Assembly: GCF_900635955.1 (NCBI RefSeq)
Contig: NZ_LR134201.1
Span: forward strand, 806,001-870,000
From: Cedecea lapagei
GTDB taxonomy: Bacteria; Pseudomonadota; Gammaproteobacteria; Enterobacterales; Enterobacteriaceae
DNA: 64,000 nucleotides
Reading direction: 5' to 3'
Of this stretch, positions 25,312 to 33,777 are shown piece after piece (position 1 is the first letter of the stretch; the number at the start of each line of letters is the position of its first letter). The position numbers and the translations under genes were made by a program. The notes under the pieces were generated by a model, which was not told the origin of the DNA, searched no databases, and was given only the letters and a program-made list of their open reading frames with translations.

Positions 25312-25500
25312 ATCGTTATCTCGCATAAATCGGTACATGCAGAACAGAACGTGCGGAAGGTGTCCGTCGATAAGTATAGGTCCGTTGCGGGAAGGTGGGG
25401 CGGTGAGGGTGGGATTTTTCAGGACGATGATCTGGCCAGAATTTATGACACATTAATCCCCGGGCGCTGTTGAAAATTTATCCCGACAGGGATATTGTTC

Positions 25501-25588
25501 ACGTACGGTTCTTTTCCGTACATCCACAGGCGGCTAGCCTTATGTTGTTCATTGATTTTATCGTACTGCTGACACCTGCGGCAGTACG
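25501..25588. promoter_or_regulatory. Two GTAC-centred palindromes, likely operator of the toxin-antitoxin operon
   Basis: CGTACTGC (25562-25569) and GCAGTACG (25581-25588) are perfect 8-bp inverted arms 11 bases apart. A second inverted pair GTACGG (25503-25508) / CCGTAC (25516-25521) lies about 60 bases upstream. The right arm of the first touches GGGAG, the probable ribosome-binding site of the antitoxin, 15 bases before its ATG. Ribbon-helix-helix antitoxins bind such palindromes to repress their own operon; the assignment is inference from position. Confidence 0.6.
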
Positions 25589-25602
25589 GGAGTAAATACA
25601 GG

Positions 25603-25872
25603 ATGTCAGCTTTAAAAAAACAGCGCATCGACCTCAGATTGAGTGACGACGATAAAAGCATGATCGAAGAGGCGGCGGCCATGTCCAACCAGACGATCAC
25701 TCAGTTTATGATTGCCTGTGCGTCGGCGCGCGCTGCGGAGGTGATCGAACAACATCGCCGCCTGGTGCTGAATGAAGCATCGTGGAATCGTGTGATGGAT
25801 GCCATCAGCAACCCGCCTGAACCGGATGACAGGCTAAAACGTGCAGCAAGGTGTCTGAAAGACATGGAGTGA
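25603..25872 (+). CDS. DUF1778 ribbon-helix-helix antitoxin (AtaR/KacA/TacA type)
   Basis: An 89-residue protein with an N-terminal ribbon-helix-helix domain (about residues 1-50: KKQRIDLRLSDDDKSMIEEAAA, FMIACASARA) and a C-terminal tail (LVLNEASWNRVMDAISNPPEPD) that in KacA/TacA wraps around and blocks the toxin. It is the first gene of a two-gene operon; the acetyltransferase toxin starts 3 bases after its stop. Two palindromes upstream are the likely autorepression sites. Confidence 0.88.
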   Translation: MSALKKQRIDLRLSDDDKSMIEEAAAMSNQTITQFMIACASARAAEVIEQHRRLVLNEASWNRVMDAISNPPEPDDRLKRAARCLKDME

Positions 25873-25875
25873 GCC

Positions 25876-26400
25876 GTGGCCGACCTGACTATTGAATTGT
25901 TTTCAGCAGACACTGCGTATGATTTTTGCGGCTTTGACTGCGGAGATACTTGTCTGAATGCTTTTCTCGCCGAACACTTTATTCGCCAGCATAATGGCCG
26001 TTTTTTACGCGGCTATCTTCTTGTGACAAAGGACGCCAATCCTAAAGTTCTGGGTTACTACACTTTATCCGGCAGCTGTTTTGAAAAAGAGACGCTGCCG
26101 TCGAACAGCCAAAAACGAAAAATCCCTTATGCCAACGTGCCGAGCGTGACGCTGGGGCGGCTGGCCATTCACAAAGATCTGCAGGGCCAGGAATGGGGCT
26201 CAACGCTTGTGGCTCACGCGATGAAGGTGGTTTATTTAGCGTCTCAGGCGGTAGGCGTTCATGGCATTTTTGTCGATGCGATCAACGATAATGCGAAGCG
26301 CTTTTATCAAAAGTTAGGCTTTATTACGCTGGTGGGGAAAAACGCTAATTCGCTTTTTTACCCGACCCGCTCGATTGAGACGTTATTTGAGCATCAATAA
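25876..26400 (+). CDS. GNAT acetyltransferase toxin (AtaT/KacT/TacT type) with altered acetyl-CoA loop
   Basis: A 174-residue GNAT protein of the type that acetylates the amino group of charged tRNAs and stops translation. Family hallmarks: GFDCG..CLNAFL, YYTLSGSCFE, PSVTLGRLAI and the C-terminal FYQKLGF with Tyr144. The acetyl-CoA pyrophosphate loop reads QGQEWG (residues 103-108), whereas AtaT and KacT have QGQGWG; codon 106 is GAA (26191-26193), one G-to-A step from GGA. This should weaken cofactor binding, so the toxin may be inactive or attenuated. The start is GTG at 25876, 3 bases after the antitoxin stop. Confidence 0.87.
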   Translation: MADLTIELFSADTAYDFCGFDCGDTCLNAFLAEHFIRQHNGRFLRGYLLVTKDANPKVLGYYTLSGSCFEKETLPSNSQKRKIPYANVPSVTLGRLAIHKDLQGQEWGSTLVAHAMKVVYLASQAVGVHGIFVDAINDNAKRFYQKLGFITLVGKNANSLFYPTRSIETLFEHQ

Positions 26401-26492
26401 TCGATCTATTTGATCGCCCGCCGTTTTCAGACTTCCTGAATTGAAAATCAGTTCACTTCCTTCTATGGTCAGAGAGCATAAAATCGCCTAAA

Positions 26493-26520
26493 AGCATCGC
26501 CTCAGGCTGCGATGGGCTAT
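26493..26520 (+). terminator. Weak terminator-like hairpin after the toxin gene
   Basis: AGCATCGC pairs with GCGATGGGCT around loop CTCAGGCT, followed by ATTTTCT. The stem is imperfect and the T-run short. Confidence 0.35.
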
Positions 26521-26573
26521 TTTCTGACTCAACTTCTGGCGTGATTAAATAACAAAAATAAGGATACTTACCG

Positions 26574-27158
26574 TTGAATCGTTACTCCATTGCTGTTCTG
26601 GCTTCGACCTGCCTGCTGGCCGCCTGTGCTGGCCCGCAGTCGGCAAAAACATCGCAGATTAAAGATCTTACCGCGCCGCAGACCATCGCTTTTGCGGGCA
26701 AAACCTACGGGCAGTCCTTCACCCGAACTACGCCGCAGCAGGCGGTGTGGGAATACACCACCGACGGTGAAAAAGCGGAAAACTGGCAGTGGACCCGGCT
26801 AATTACGCTGAACCAGATCAAGATTAACGCGCCGCTGGACAGTTGGATGCAGGCGACGGCGCTTGAGCTAAACCGGACGGTGCCGAAACCGCATTACGAT
26901 GTGGCGCGAAAAGGGGATATTGCAGAAGTTCGTATTATCTACCTGCCGAAGCCGGGCGATGCAAAACAAAGCGGCTATGAGTCTGACGTGTGGCTTGCTC
27001 GCGAGGCCTGCGGCGGTATCGTTAATCTGCAGTTTGCCCGCCAGTATGCCGCAGACGCTAACGTTGCTGAAAACGACATGGTGAAGCGCATCAAGGCGGA
27101 TAACGATGCGGACATGGCCGCGCTGCAGGCGCTGAACTGGAAACCGGAATGCCGCTAA
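26574..27158 (+). CDS. Putative lipoprotein of unknown function
   Basis: A 194-residue protein with a lipoprotein signal peptide: a hydrophobic segment ending in the lipobox LLAACAG with Cys18 the lipidated residue. The mature part starts with a Ser/Lys-rich linker and contains WEYTTDGEKAENWQWTRL and ACGGIVNLQFARQY; it holds a cysteine pair near residues 142 and 193. I do not recognise the family. The start is TTG at 26574, preceded by AAGGATAC. A good terminator follows at 27165. Confidence 0.75.
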   Translation: MNRYSIAVLASTCLLAACAGPQSAKTSQIKDLTAPQTIAFAGKTYGQSFTRTTPQQAVWEYTTDGEKAENWQWTRLITLNQIKINAPLDSWMQATALELNRTVPKPHYDVARKGDIAEVRIIYLPKPGDAKQSGYESDVWLAREACGGIVNLQFARQYAADANVAENDMVKRIKADNDADMAALQALNWKPECR

Positions 27159-27164
27159 ATATTT

Positions 27165-27194
27165 CCCCCGGGCTAAACAGCCCTGGGGGTTTTA
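27165..27194 (+). terminator. Rho-independent terminator after the lipoprotein gene
   Basis: CCCCCGGGCT (27165-27174), loop AAAC, AGCCCTGGGGG (27179-27189), then TTTTATT. Confidence 0.85.
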
Positions 27195-27450
27195 TTAAAC
27201 GTCAGCTACACGGCTTATTACTCTGTCCGGCAACCCCTTGAATTAATTTACCGGCCTGCCAGAATTTGTTTTTTGAATAGTTCAGTTACGTAACTGGTTG
27301 AAAATGAGCTTCTGGGTATTTTGATCTCCATCCCAGGTAAAGCTCAGATTGCTTCAAAAAAAACGTCACATTTGGTATATTGTTGCTCATTGATTATTCA
27401 CCTCAGCGGTGCCAAAAAGAACAAGATTCACCGCAGCCCAGGAAAATAAA

Positions 27451-27930
27451 ATGTTAGATTACCGCTTCCCGACAGCTTTGCAGATGGTTCTCAGCGTAGC
27501 GATGGCGGAGCAAATGGGTGAACGTTCGACCAGCGCAATCCTCGCCTATGGCCTGGAAGCTAACCCGAGCTTTATCCGTAAACTGATGGTCCCCCTCACG
27601 CGCGACGGCATTATCGTCTCGACGCTGGGGCGCAACGGCTCCATCCACCTTGGCCGCCCGGCCGAAGACATTACCCTGCGCGATATCTACCTGTCGGTGA
27701 TTGAAGACAAAAAGATTTGGGCTTCTCGCCCGGATGTGCCCGCTCGCTGCGTGGTGAGCGCCAACGCCTGCTGGTACTTTAAAACGATTGCAGAGGAAGC
27801 CGAAGAGGCTTCGCTGGCGGTGCTGGCTCGTCATACCGTGGCAAGCGCGCTGGAGAAGGTAAAAAAGAGTGACACCAGCGGCTGCCAGCCGGTACCCGAG
27901 TTTGAAGCGCTGTGTAAAAAAGGCCACTAA
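27451..27930 (+). CDS. oqxR: Rrf2-family repressor, probable OqxR
   Basis: A 159-residue Rrf2 protein with an N-terminal winged helix (residues 1-85) and four cysteines (100, 107, 145, 155). In Klebsiella the regulator next to oqxAB is OqxR, whose loss turns on the OqxAB pump; this gene has that position, converging on oqxB. Whether it senses a redox signal or binds a cluster through its cysteines is not known. ATG at 27451 is preceded by AGGAAAA; an upstream in-frame start at 27409 is unlikely. Confidence 0.78.
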   Translation: MLDYRFPTALQMVLSVAMAEQMGERSTSAILAYGLEANPSFIRKLMVPLTRDGIIVSTLGRNGSIHLGRPAEDITLRDIYLSVIEDKKIWASRPDVPARCVVSANACWYFKTIAEEAEEASLAVLARHTVASALEKVKKSDTSGCQPVPEFEALCKKGH

Positions 27931-27956
27931 GCCCCGCAATCCCCTTCCGCAGAAAT

Positions 27957-27988
27957 AAAAAAACCGCCACTTTGAAAGGCGGTTTTTT
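27957..27988. terminator. Bidirectional terminator between oqxR and oqxB
   Basis: AAAAAACCGCC pairs with GGCGGTTTTTT around a short loop ACTTTGAAA. A-rich left and T-rich right flanks let it act for both the plus-strand oqxR and the minus-strand oqxB messages. Confidence 0.88.
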
Positions 27989-28032
27989 GTTGGGCTAATC
28001 GGGCGGCTTTTACACCGCCCTTATTATCTGGC

Positions 28033-31000
28033 TCACGCCTCGATAGTTTTTGCCTGTGCTTTGCCGCGCGTGACGAGCTTGCGCAGCGTGACGTAAAACA
28101 CCGGCGTAAGGAACAGACCGAACAGCGTCACCCCTAACATCCCCGAGAACACCGTTACCCCGGTCACGCCGCGCACTTCCGCGCCAGCACCGTGGCCCAG
28201 AATCAGCGGGATAGTCCCGGCGATAAAGGCGATGGAGGTCATCACGATAGGGCGCAGACGCAGGCGGCAGGCTTCTAGTGCCGACTCCATAATCCCTTTG
28301 CCCTGCATCTCCAGCTCGCGGGCGAACTCGACGATCAGGATGGCGTTCTTACAGGCCAGGCCCATCAGCACCACCAGCCCGACCTGCACGAAGACGTTGT
28401 TATCTCCGCCGGTCAGCCAGACGCCGAACAACGCGGACAGCAGGGTCATCGGCACAATCAGGATCACCGCCAGCGGCAGCGTCCAGCTCTCATACAGCGC
28501 AGCCAGCACAAGGAACGCCAGCAGCACCGCCACCGGGAAGACGATCATCGCGGTGTTGCCCTGGGTGGCCTGCTGGTAGCTCAGATCCGTCCATTCAATG
28601 TTCATCCCGTTCGGCAGCACCTGGCCGGACATCGCGGCCAGTTTGCTCATCGCCTGAGCGGAAGAGAGCACGCGTGGGTCGGCATCCCCGATGAGATCCG
28701 CCGCCGGGTAGCCGTTGTAGCGGATCACCGGATCCGGCCCGTAGGTGGTGGTGATCTTCACCATACTGCCGATCGGCACCATTTCTCCCTTGTTGTTACG
28801 GGTACGCAGATTACCGATGTCTTCTATGCTGTCGCGGAACTGTCCGTCGGCCTGGGCCATCACGCGCCAGGTGCGGCCGAACTCGTTGAAGTCGTTCACA
28901 TAGGAGGATCCCAGATAGGTCTGCAGCGTCCCGAACAGATCGGTCAGCGAAACGCCCTGAGCTTTGGCTTTGTCGCGATCCACCTGCACATCCAGCTGCG
29001 GCACGTTCGCCTGGTAGGTGGAGATCGGGAAGTGCATCCCCGGCGTTTGCATGATCGAGCCGGACATGGTGTTCACTGCCGTCTGCAGCGCACCGTAGCC
29101 TAAGCCCGCCCGGTCCTGAATATACAGCGAGTAGCCGGAGCCCTGGCCCAGCCCCAGAATTGGCGGCGGCAGGATCGAGAAGCCGAAGCCTTCCTGGATC
29201 TGCGAGATTTTGGCGTTGATCTCGGCGTTAATTTCCGCCGCGGTATGTTTACGCTGGTCGAACGGCTTCAGGCCGAAGAACACCGTGCCGGTATTCGGCG
29301 TGTTGGTGAACTGCAGCGCGTTGAGGCCTGGGAACGCCACGGCGTAATCCACGCCTTCGGTATTCATGCCGATTTCGCTCATCTTGCGGATCACCGCGTC
29401 GGTGCGCTCCAGCGAAGAGCCTTCCGGCATCTTCACGCCGCCGATCAGGTAGAGCTTATCCTGAGTGGGAATAAACCCGCCCGGCACGGTTTTGAACATC
29501 ACTCCAGCCGCGCACAGCAGCAGCACGTACACCGCAAATACCGCACCACGGCGGCCAAGGGTTTTACTCACCAGACCCTGGTAGCCCTCTGAGCTGCGGT
29601 GGAAGAAGCGGTTGAACGGGCGGAACAGCCAGCCAAACAGGCGATCGATCAGCCGGGTAGGCATGTCCTTCGGCGCACCGTGCGGCTTCAGCAGCAGGGC
29701 CGCCAGCGCCGGGGAGAGCGTCAGGGAGTTTATCGCCGAGATCACCGTTGAAATGGCGATGGTCACCGCAAACTGCTTGTAGAACTGCCCGGTCACGCCG
29801 GAAAGGAACGCCATCGGCACGAACACCGCGCACAGCACCAGGGCGATAGCGATAATCGGCCCGGACACCTCGCGCATGGCCTGATGCGCCGCCTGCAGCG
29901 GGGCAAGCCCTTCCTCAATGTTACGCTCGACGTTCTCCACCACCACGATGGCGTCGTCCACCACGATGCCGATGGCGAGCACCAGCCCGAACAAACTCAG
30001 CGTGTTAAGCGAGAAGCCCAGCAGATAAAGAATACTGAACGTTCCCACCACCGAAACCGGGACGGCAATCAGCGGGATAATCGATGCGCGCCAGGTTTGC
30101 AGGAACAAAATAACAACCAGCACAACCAGCACCACCGCTTCCAGCAGGGTTTGCACTACCGCACGAATGGAGTCGCGCACGAAAACGGTCGGGTCATAAG
30201 GCGCGGCCCACTTCATGTCTTCCGGGAAGCGCGTGGACAGCTCGGCCATCTTGGCGCGCACGGCGTTAGAAAGGTCGATGGCGTTGGCGCCAGGCGCCTG
30301 GAAGATACCGATCCCAACCGCGTCTTTGTTGTTCAGCTGGGAGCGCAGGGCATAGCTGCCTGAGCCAAGCTCAATGCGAGCCACGTCGCGCAGGCGAACC
30401 AGCGAGCCGTCCGGCGAAGTTTTCAGGATGATGTTGCCGAACTCTTCTTCGCTGTGCAGGCGGCCCTGGGCGTTAATGGAGATCAGGAAGTCGCTCGCTT
30501 TCGGCAGCGGCTCTGCGCCGAGCTGGCCGGCGGAGACCTGCACGTTCTGCTCCTGCATCGCGGTAACCACGTCGGAGGCCGTCAGGCCACGTGCCGCCAC
30601 TTTGTTCGGATCTAACCACACACGCATGGCGTATTCGCCGGAGCCGAAGATTTGGATCTGCCCTACGCCCGGTAGGCGCGCCAGCTCGTCTTTCACCTTC
30701 AGCGTGGCGTAGTTACGCATGTACAGCGAGTCGTACTTGCCGTTCGGCGAGAACAGATGAACCACCAGGGTTAAGGTCGGCGACTGCTTCTGGGTGGTGA
30801 TGCCCAGACGGCGAACGTCTTCCGGCAGGCGAGCCTCTGCCTGAGAAACACGGTTCTGCACCTGAACCTGCGCCTGGTCCGGATCGGTACCCGGACGGAA
30901 GGTCACGGTCGTCACCAGCACGCCATCGGAGCCGGCTACCGATTTCATATACATCATGTTTTCGACGCCGTTGATCGCTTCTTCCAGCGGCGTAGCCACG

Positions 31001-31185
31001 GTTTCAGCGATCACCTTCGGGTTGGCGCCAGGGTATTCCGCACGTACCTGCACGCTTGGCGGTACGACGTCCGGGTATTCACTGATCGGCAGCAGCGGGA
31101 TCGCGATAAGCCCCGTAATAAAGATCAGAATCGACAGCACCGCGGCAAAAATCGGCCTGTCGATAAAAAAGCGGGAAAAGTCCAT
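28033..31185 (-). CDS. oqxB: OqxB RND efflux pump, inner-membrane antiporter
   Basis: A 1050-residue RND transporter, the length of OqxB. Twelve membrane helices, two large periplasmic porter loops, the helix-4 proton relay aspartates in GIVVDDAIVVVEN and the helix-10 lysine in LACKNAILIVEF are all present. OqxAB with TolC exports olaquindox, quinolones, chloramphenicol, nitrofurantoin and tigecycline. It lies 23 bases after oqxA on the same strand, with OqxR beyond its 3' end and RarA beyond oqxA. Confidence 0.96.
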   Translation of the reverse strand: MDFSRFFIDRPIFAAVLSILIFITGLIAIPLLPISEYPDVVPPSVQVRAEYPGANPKVIAETVATPLEEAINGVENMMYMKSVAGSDGVLVTTVTFRPGTDPDQAQVQVQNRVSQAEARLPEDVRRLGITTQKQSPTLTLVVHLFSPNGKYDSLYMRNYATLKVKDELARLPGVGQIQIFGSGEYAMRVWLDPNKVAARGLTASDVVTAMQEQNVQVSAGQLGAEPLPKASDFLISINAQGRLHSEEEFGNIILKTSPDGSLVRLRDVARIELGSGSYALRSQLNNKDAVGIGIFQAPGANAIDLSNAVRAKMAELSTRFPEDMKWAAPYDPTVFVRDSIRAVVQTLLEAVVLVVLVVILFLQTWRASIIPLIAVPVSVVGTFSILYLLGFSLNTLSLFGLVLAIGIVVDDAIVVVENVERNIEEGLAPLQAAHQAMREVSGPIIAIALVLCAVFVPMAFLSGVTGQFYKQFAVTIAISTVISAINSLTLSPALAALLLKPHGAPKDMPTRLIDRLFGWLFRPFNRFFHRSSEGYQGLVSKTLGRRGAVFAVYVLLLCAAGVMFKTVPGGFIPTQDKLYLIGGVKMPEGSSLERTDAVIRKMSEIGMNTEGVDYAVAFPGLNALQFTNTPNTGTVFFGLKPFDQRKHTAAEINAEINAKISQIQEGFGFSILPPPILGLGQGSGYSLYIQDRAGLGYGALQTAVNTMSGSIMQTPGMHFPISTYQANVPQLDVQVDRDKAKAQGVSLTDLFGTLQTYLGSSYVNDFNEFGRTWRVMAQADGQFRDSIEDIGNLRTRNNKGEMVPIGSMVKITTTYGPDPVIRYNGYPAADLIGDADPRVLSSAQAMSKLAAMSGQVLPNGMNIEWTDLSYQQATQGNTAMIVFPVAVLLAFLVLAALYESWTLPLAVILIVPMTLLSALFGVWLTGGDNNVFVQVGLVVLMGLACKNAILIVEFARELEMQGKGIMESALEACRLRLRPIVMTSIAFIAGTIPLILGHGAGAEVRGVTGVTVFSGMLGVTLFGLFLTPVFYVTLRKLVTRGKAQAKTIEA

Positions 31186-31208
31186 GCGTCGGATTCTCTG
31201 GTAAGGGA

Positions 31209-32387
31209 TCAGTTAACGGCAGCGCTGGCGGCGGCCATGGCGACAGGTTTGGCGTTCACCGGCATCCCCGGCATAAACACTTTCTGCAGCCCGTCGACGA
31301 TGACTTTATCGCCAGGGTTCAGACCCTGCTGCACGATGCGCAGCCCGGCGGCCAGCCGGCCCGGCGTGATGTCGCGGCGCTGTGCCTTGCCGTCTTTATC
31401 GACGATGTAGACGTATTTTCTGTCCTGGTCGGTCAGTACCGCTTTGTCGTTAATCAGCAGAGCCTGGAACTCGGCGCTGCCCGGCAGGCGAACGCGGGCG
31501 AACAGCCCCGGCGTGAACTGACGCTCGGAATTATCCAGCAGGGCGCGCATGCGGATGGTGCCGGTGCTGGCGGTCAGCTGGTTATCGAGGAAGTCCACTT
31601 TGCCCTGATGCGGGTAACCCTCTTCGCCGGACAGGCCAATCTCCACCGGCAATGCCTGATGGTTGCTGGAAGCGCCCTGGCCGCTGCGGGCGAGGTTCTG
31701 GTAGTGAAGATAGGTGGATTCATCCACGTCAAAGTAGGCGTAGACCGTCTTCTGGGAGACCACGGTGGTGAGCACGCTGGCGCTGTCGCCCGCCGTCACC
31801 AGGTTGCCGCTGGTAATCAACGCGCGGCTGGCGCGACCGTCGATGGGGGCGGTGACTTTGGTGAAGTCGAGGTTAAGCTGGGCCGCGTCAACTGCCGCCT
31901 GCGCCGCACGAATATCGGCGTCGGCCTGGGTTGCTGCGGAGCGGCGCTGCTCCCACTCTTCGCGGGAAATCACATTGGAGCCGATCAGCTTGTCGGTGCG
32001 GCTGGCTTCGCTGCGGGCGAGGCTGGCCTGGGTTTTGGCTCTCATCAACGCCGCCTGCGCCTGCTCCAGCGCGGCGCGGTAGGTTCTGTCGTCGATGGTG
32101 AACAGCACTTCGCCTTTCTTCACTTCCTGGCCGTCGGTGTAGTTCACTTTGTCGATGTAGCCGGAGACGCGGGGGCGAAGCTGAACGCTTTCCACCGCTT
32201 CGATGCGGCCGTTGAAACTATCCCACTGGCTAACGGGTTTGACCACCACGTCGGCGACGCTGACGGCAGGCGCCTGCGGCACGGCGTTTTGTGCGACTCC
32301 CTGGTCGCATCCGGCGAGCAGAGCGGCAAGCAGTACCGGCCCCAGCACGCGCAGATGAAGGCTAACCCAATGTTTTTGCAGGCTCAT
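31209..32387 (-). CDS. oqxA: OqxA RND efflux pump, periplasmic adaptor
   Basis: A 392-residue membrane fusion protein of the OqxA/AcrA type. The signal peptide ends in a lipobox (LLAALLAGCDQ, Cys26 lipidated). Two lipoyl half-motifs (VSGYIDKV and VTAPIDGRASRA), a helical hairpin (about 95-165) and a beta-barrel/MP domain follow. ATG at 32385-32387 is the OqxA start; the frame extends 108 bases upstream. oqxA and oqxB form one operon, divergent from rarA over 334 bases. Confidence 0.96.
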   Translation of the reverse strand: MSLQKHWVSLHLRVLGPVLLAALLAGCDQGVAQNAVPQAPAVSVADVVVKPVSQWDSFNGRIEAVESVQLRPRVSGYIDKVNYTDGQEVKKGEVLFTIDDRTYRAALEQAQAALMRAKTQASLARSEASRTDKLIGSNVISREEWEQRRSAATQADADIRAAQAAVDAAQLNLDFTKVTAPIDGRASRALITSGNLVTAGDSASVLTTVVSQKTVYAYFDVDESTYLHYQNLARSGQGASSNHQALPVEIGLSGEEGYPHQGKVDFLDNQLTASTGTIRMRALLDNSERQFTPGLFARVRLPGSAEFQALLINDKAVLTDQDRKYVYIVDKDGKAQRRDITPGRLAAGLRIVQQGLNPGDKVIVDGLQKVFMPGMPVNAKPVAMAAASAAVN

Positions 32388-32721
32388 TATTCTTATTCCG
32401 ATAGTTGAAGTCGGCCGGGCAAGACGCAGCGGAGGATGCCGCGCCATTTCCTTTGTCCGGGCTGACCTGAGGCCATTTGTGTCGCTCATCGGCACAAAAT
32501 GTGTATCAATTACGAATACAGTATCGCGGCGATTGTAGGAAGGCGTAGAACTAAGTGCAAGAATAATTGTTGCACTTTATGTGCTATTTACGCTCCGGCG
32601 AAAAGGCCCATTTGTAACGAGGATTTAATGTAACAATAAAACTTGCAATTTTGGTAAAGGCAGGTCAAATTTAAATGCAACTGATAAAGATGCTTTTAAA
32701 AACCCGCAGGGGAGAGAGACA
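32388..32721. other. 334-base oqxA-rarA divergent regulatory region
   Basis: No gene here. It contains a perfect 25-bp palindrome (32553-32577) and AT-rich promoter-like DNA on both sides (TTTATGTGCTAT; TGTAACAATAAAACTTGCAA). It must carry the oqxAB and rarA promoters. Confidence 0.7.
32553..32577. promoter_or_regulatory. Palindrome AAGTGCAA-N9-TTGCACTT, candidate OqxR operator
   Basis: Perfect 8-base arms, 25 bases in total, the usual size for an Rrf2 dimer site (compare the 25-26 base IscR type-2 site). It lies between the divergent oqxA and rarA genes, so one repressor bound here could control both. Not proven. Confidence 0.6.
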
Positions 32722-33072
32722 ATGAGCACCGATGCCTTTATGCATGATTTACTCGACTGGATAGACAATCACCTGGATAGCCGCCTCGACATCAACACCG
32801 TTTCCGAGCGGGCAGGGTACTCGAAGTGGCACCTGCAGCGGATCTTCAAGCAGCACACCGGCTACAACCTGGGCGAGTACATCCGTGCGCAGAAGCTGAA
32901 GAAATCCGCCGAGCGCCTGAGCCGCACCGAAGAGCCGATTCTGAACGTGGCGATCTCCCTGGGCTTTGACTCCCAGCAGTCTTTCAACCGCAGCTTTAAG
33001 CGCCAGTACGGCATTGCGCCGGGCGTGTGGCGCCGCCAGCTGGCTCATACCGGGAACCGCTATGGGGCCTGA
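32722..33072 (+). CDS. rarA: RarA, AraC-family activator of oqxAB
   Basis: A 116-residue MarA/SoxS/RamA-type protein with only the DNA-binding domain: two HTH motifs (NTVSERAGYSKWHLQRIFK and ILNVAISLGFDSQQSFNRSF). It is divergent from oqxA, exactly the position of rarA in Klebsiella and Enterobacter, where it activates oqxAB and contributes to multidrug resistance. GGGGAGAGAG precedes the start. Confidence 0.9.
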   Translation: MSTDAFMHDLLDWIDNHLDSRLDINTVSERAGYSKWHLQRIFKQHTGYNLGEYIRAQKLKKSAERLSRTEEPILNVAISLGFDSQQSFNRSFKRQYGIAPGVWRRQLAHTGNRYGA

Positions 33073-33124
33073 GGTTTTCTCCGCGCGGGAAACCCGCTTT
33101 ATGCTTTTGCCTTTACCCGACGAT

Positions 33125-33150
33125 AAACCCCGGCAATGAAACCGGGGTTT
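33125..33150. terminator. Terminator hairpin between rarA and symE
   Basis: AAACCCCGG pairs with CCGGGGTTT around loop CAATGAAA between the convergent rarA and symE genes. T-richness is limited on both sides. Confidence 0.65.
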
Positions 33151-33160
33151 ACGTCATTTG

Positions 33161-33499
33161 CTAGACTCCGCGCGGCTTCGGCGCGACAACGTCCTCAATA
33201 AACGCTTTGACCTGCTTCTGCCTGCGGGCGGAAAACTTACACACCTTGCGCAGCGTCTGCATGATCTCCGGCTCTTCCACCGGCTGCGGCGGTTCCTTTG
33301 CCGTTAATATCAGGCAGCCCGGCAGAACCCGCACCTCCACGCTCGTGCCCGTATCAAAACCCGCTTCCGCAAGCCAGAACCCATTCAACGTAATGGCGGG
33401 TGAAGGCTGGAATTTTTTCGAATCCCGAATGTAGCCCACAGTATAAGTCCTTGTTGTTGTGGGGATGTGCTTCTCTGGCTTACTATGCTCATCAGTCAT
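33161..33499 (-). CDS. symE: SymE-like SOS-induced toxin/RNA-associated protein
   Basis: A 112-residue protein with the AbrB-like swapped-hairpin domain of SymE: PAITLNGFWLAEAGFDTGTS, VRVLPGCLILTA and the C-terminal QTLRKVCKFSARRQKQVKAF match E. coli SymE. In E. coli symE is LexA-controlled and its translation is blocked by the antisense RNA SymR; later work shows SymE condenses the nucleoid. ATG at 33497-33499 has AAGGAGAG upstream; an in-frame TTG at 33505 is less likely. I see no clear LexA box in the short upstream region and cannot confirm a SymR RNA, which would be read on the plus strand across the start. Confidence 0.85.
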   Translation of the reverse strand: MTDEHSKPEKHIPTTTRTYTVGYIRDSKKFQPSPAITLNGFWLAEAGFDTGTSVEVRVLPGCLILTAKEPPQPVEEPEIMQTLRKVCKFSARRQKQVKAFIEDVVAPKPRGV

Positions 33500-33543
33500 G
33501 ATCAACTCTCCTTCAGTTGGTTGTGATTAGCGGTTAGGGCGGG

Positions 33544-33753
33544 TTGCCGCCTGCCTTAATCGCGCTTCTTTTGGCTTCTCTTCTTTACTGCTTCTTGCTG
33601 CTGTTTATAGCTGCTTACTTTATGCGGGTATTATATCTTGTGGGCTGGTTTTGCTGGGAAATCGGTGGGATAAATGGAATGCGGCTCCCAAAAAATGGTA
33701 GGGGGAAAATATCTTTTATTCACTTACTATTTCTTCTCTTCGGCCCTTGTTAA
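33544..33753 (+). CDS. Possible small hydrophobic protein (weak)
   Basis: A 69-residue open frame with TTG start: a long hydrophobic stretch (residues 3-36), a short polar loop RLPKNGRGK and a second hydrophobic end. It lies next to symE and stops 3 bases before the earliest start of the GNAT gene. No Shine-Dalgarno of note, and T-rich DNA gives hydrophobic frames by chance, so coding status is doubtful. Confidence 0.25.
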   Translation: MPPALIALLLASLLYCFLLLFIAAYFMRVLYLVGWFCWEIGGINGMRLPKNGRGKISFIHLLFLLFGPC

Positions 33754-33777
33754 TCATTGATAAAAACAGGTGCATTC

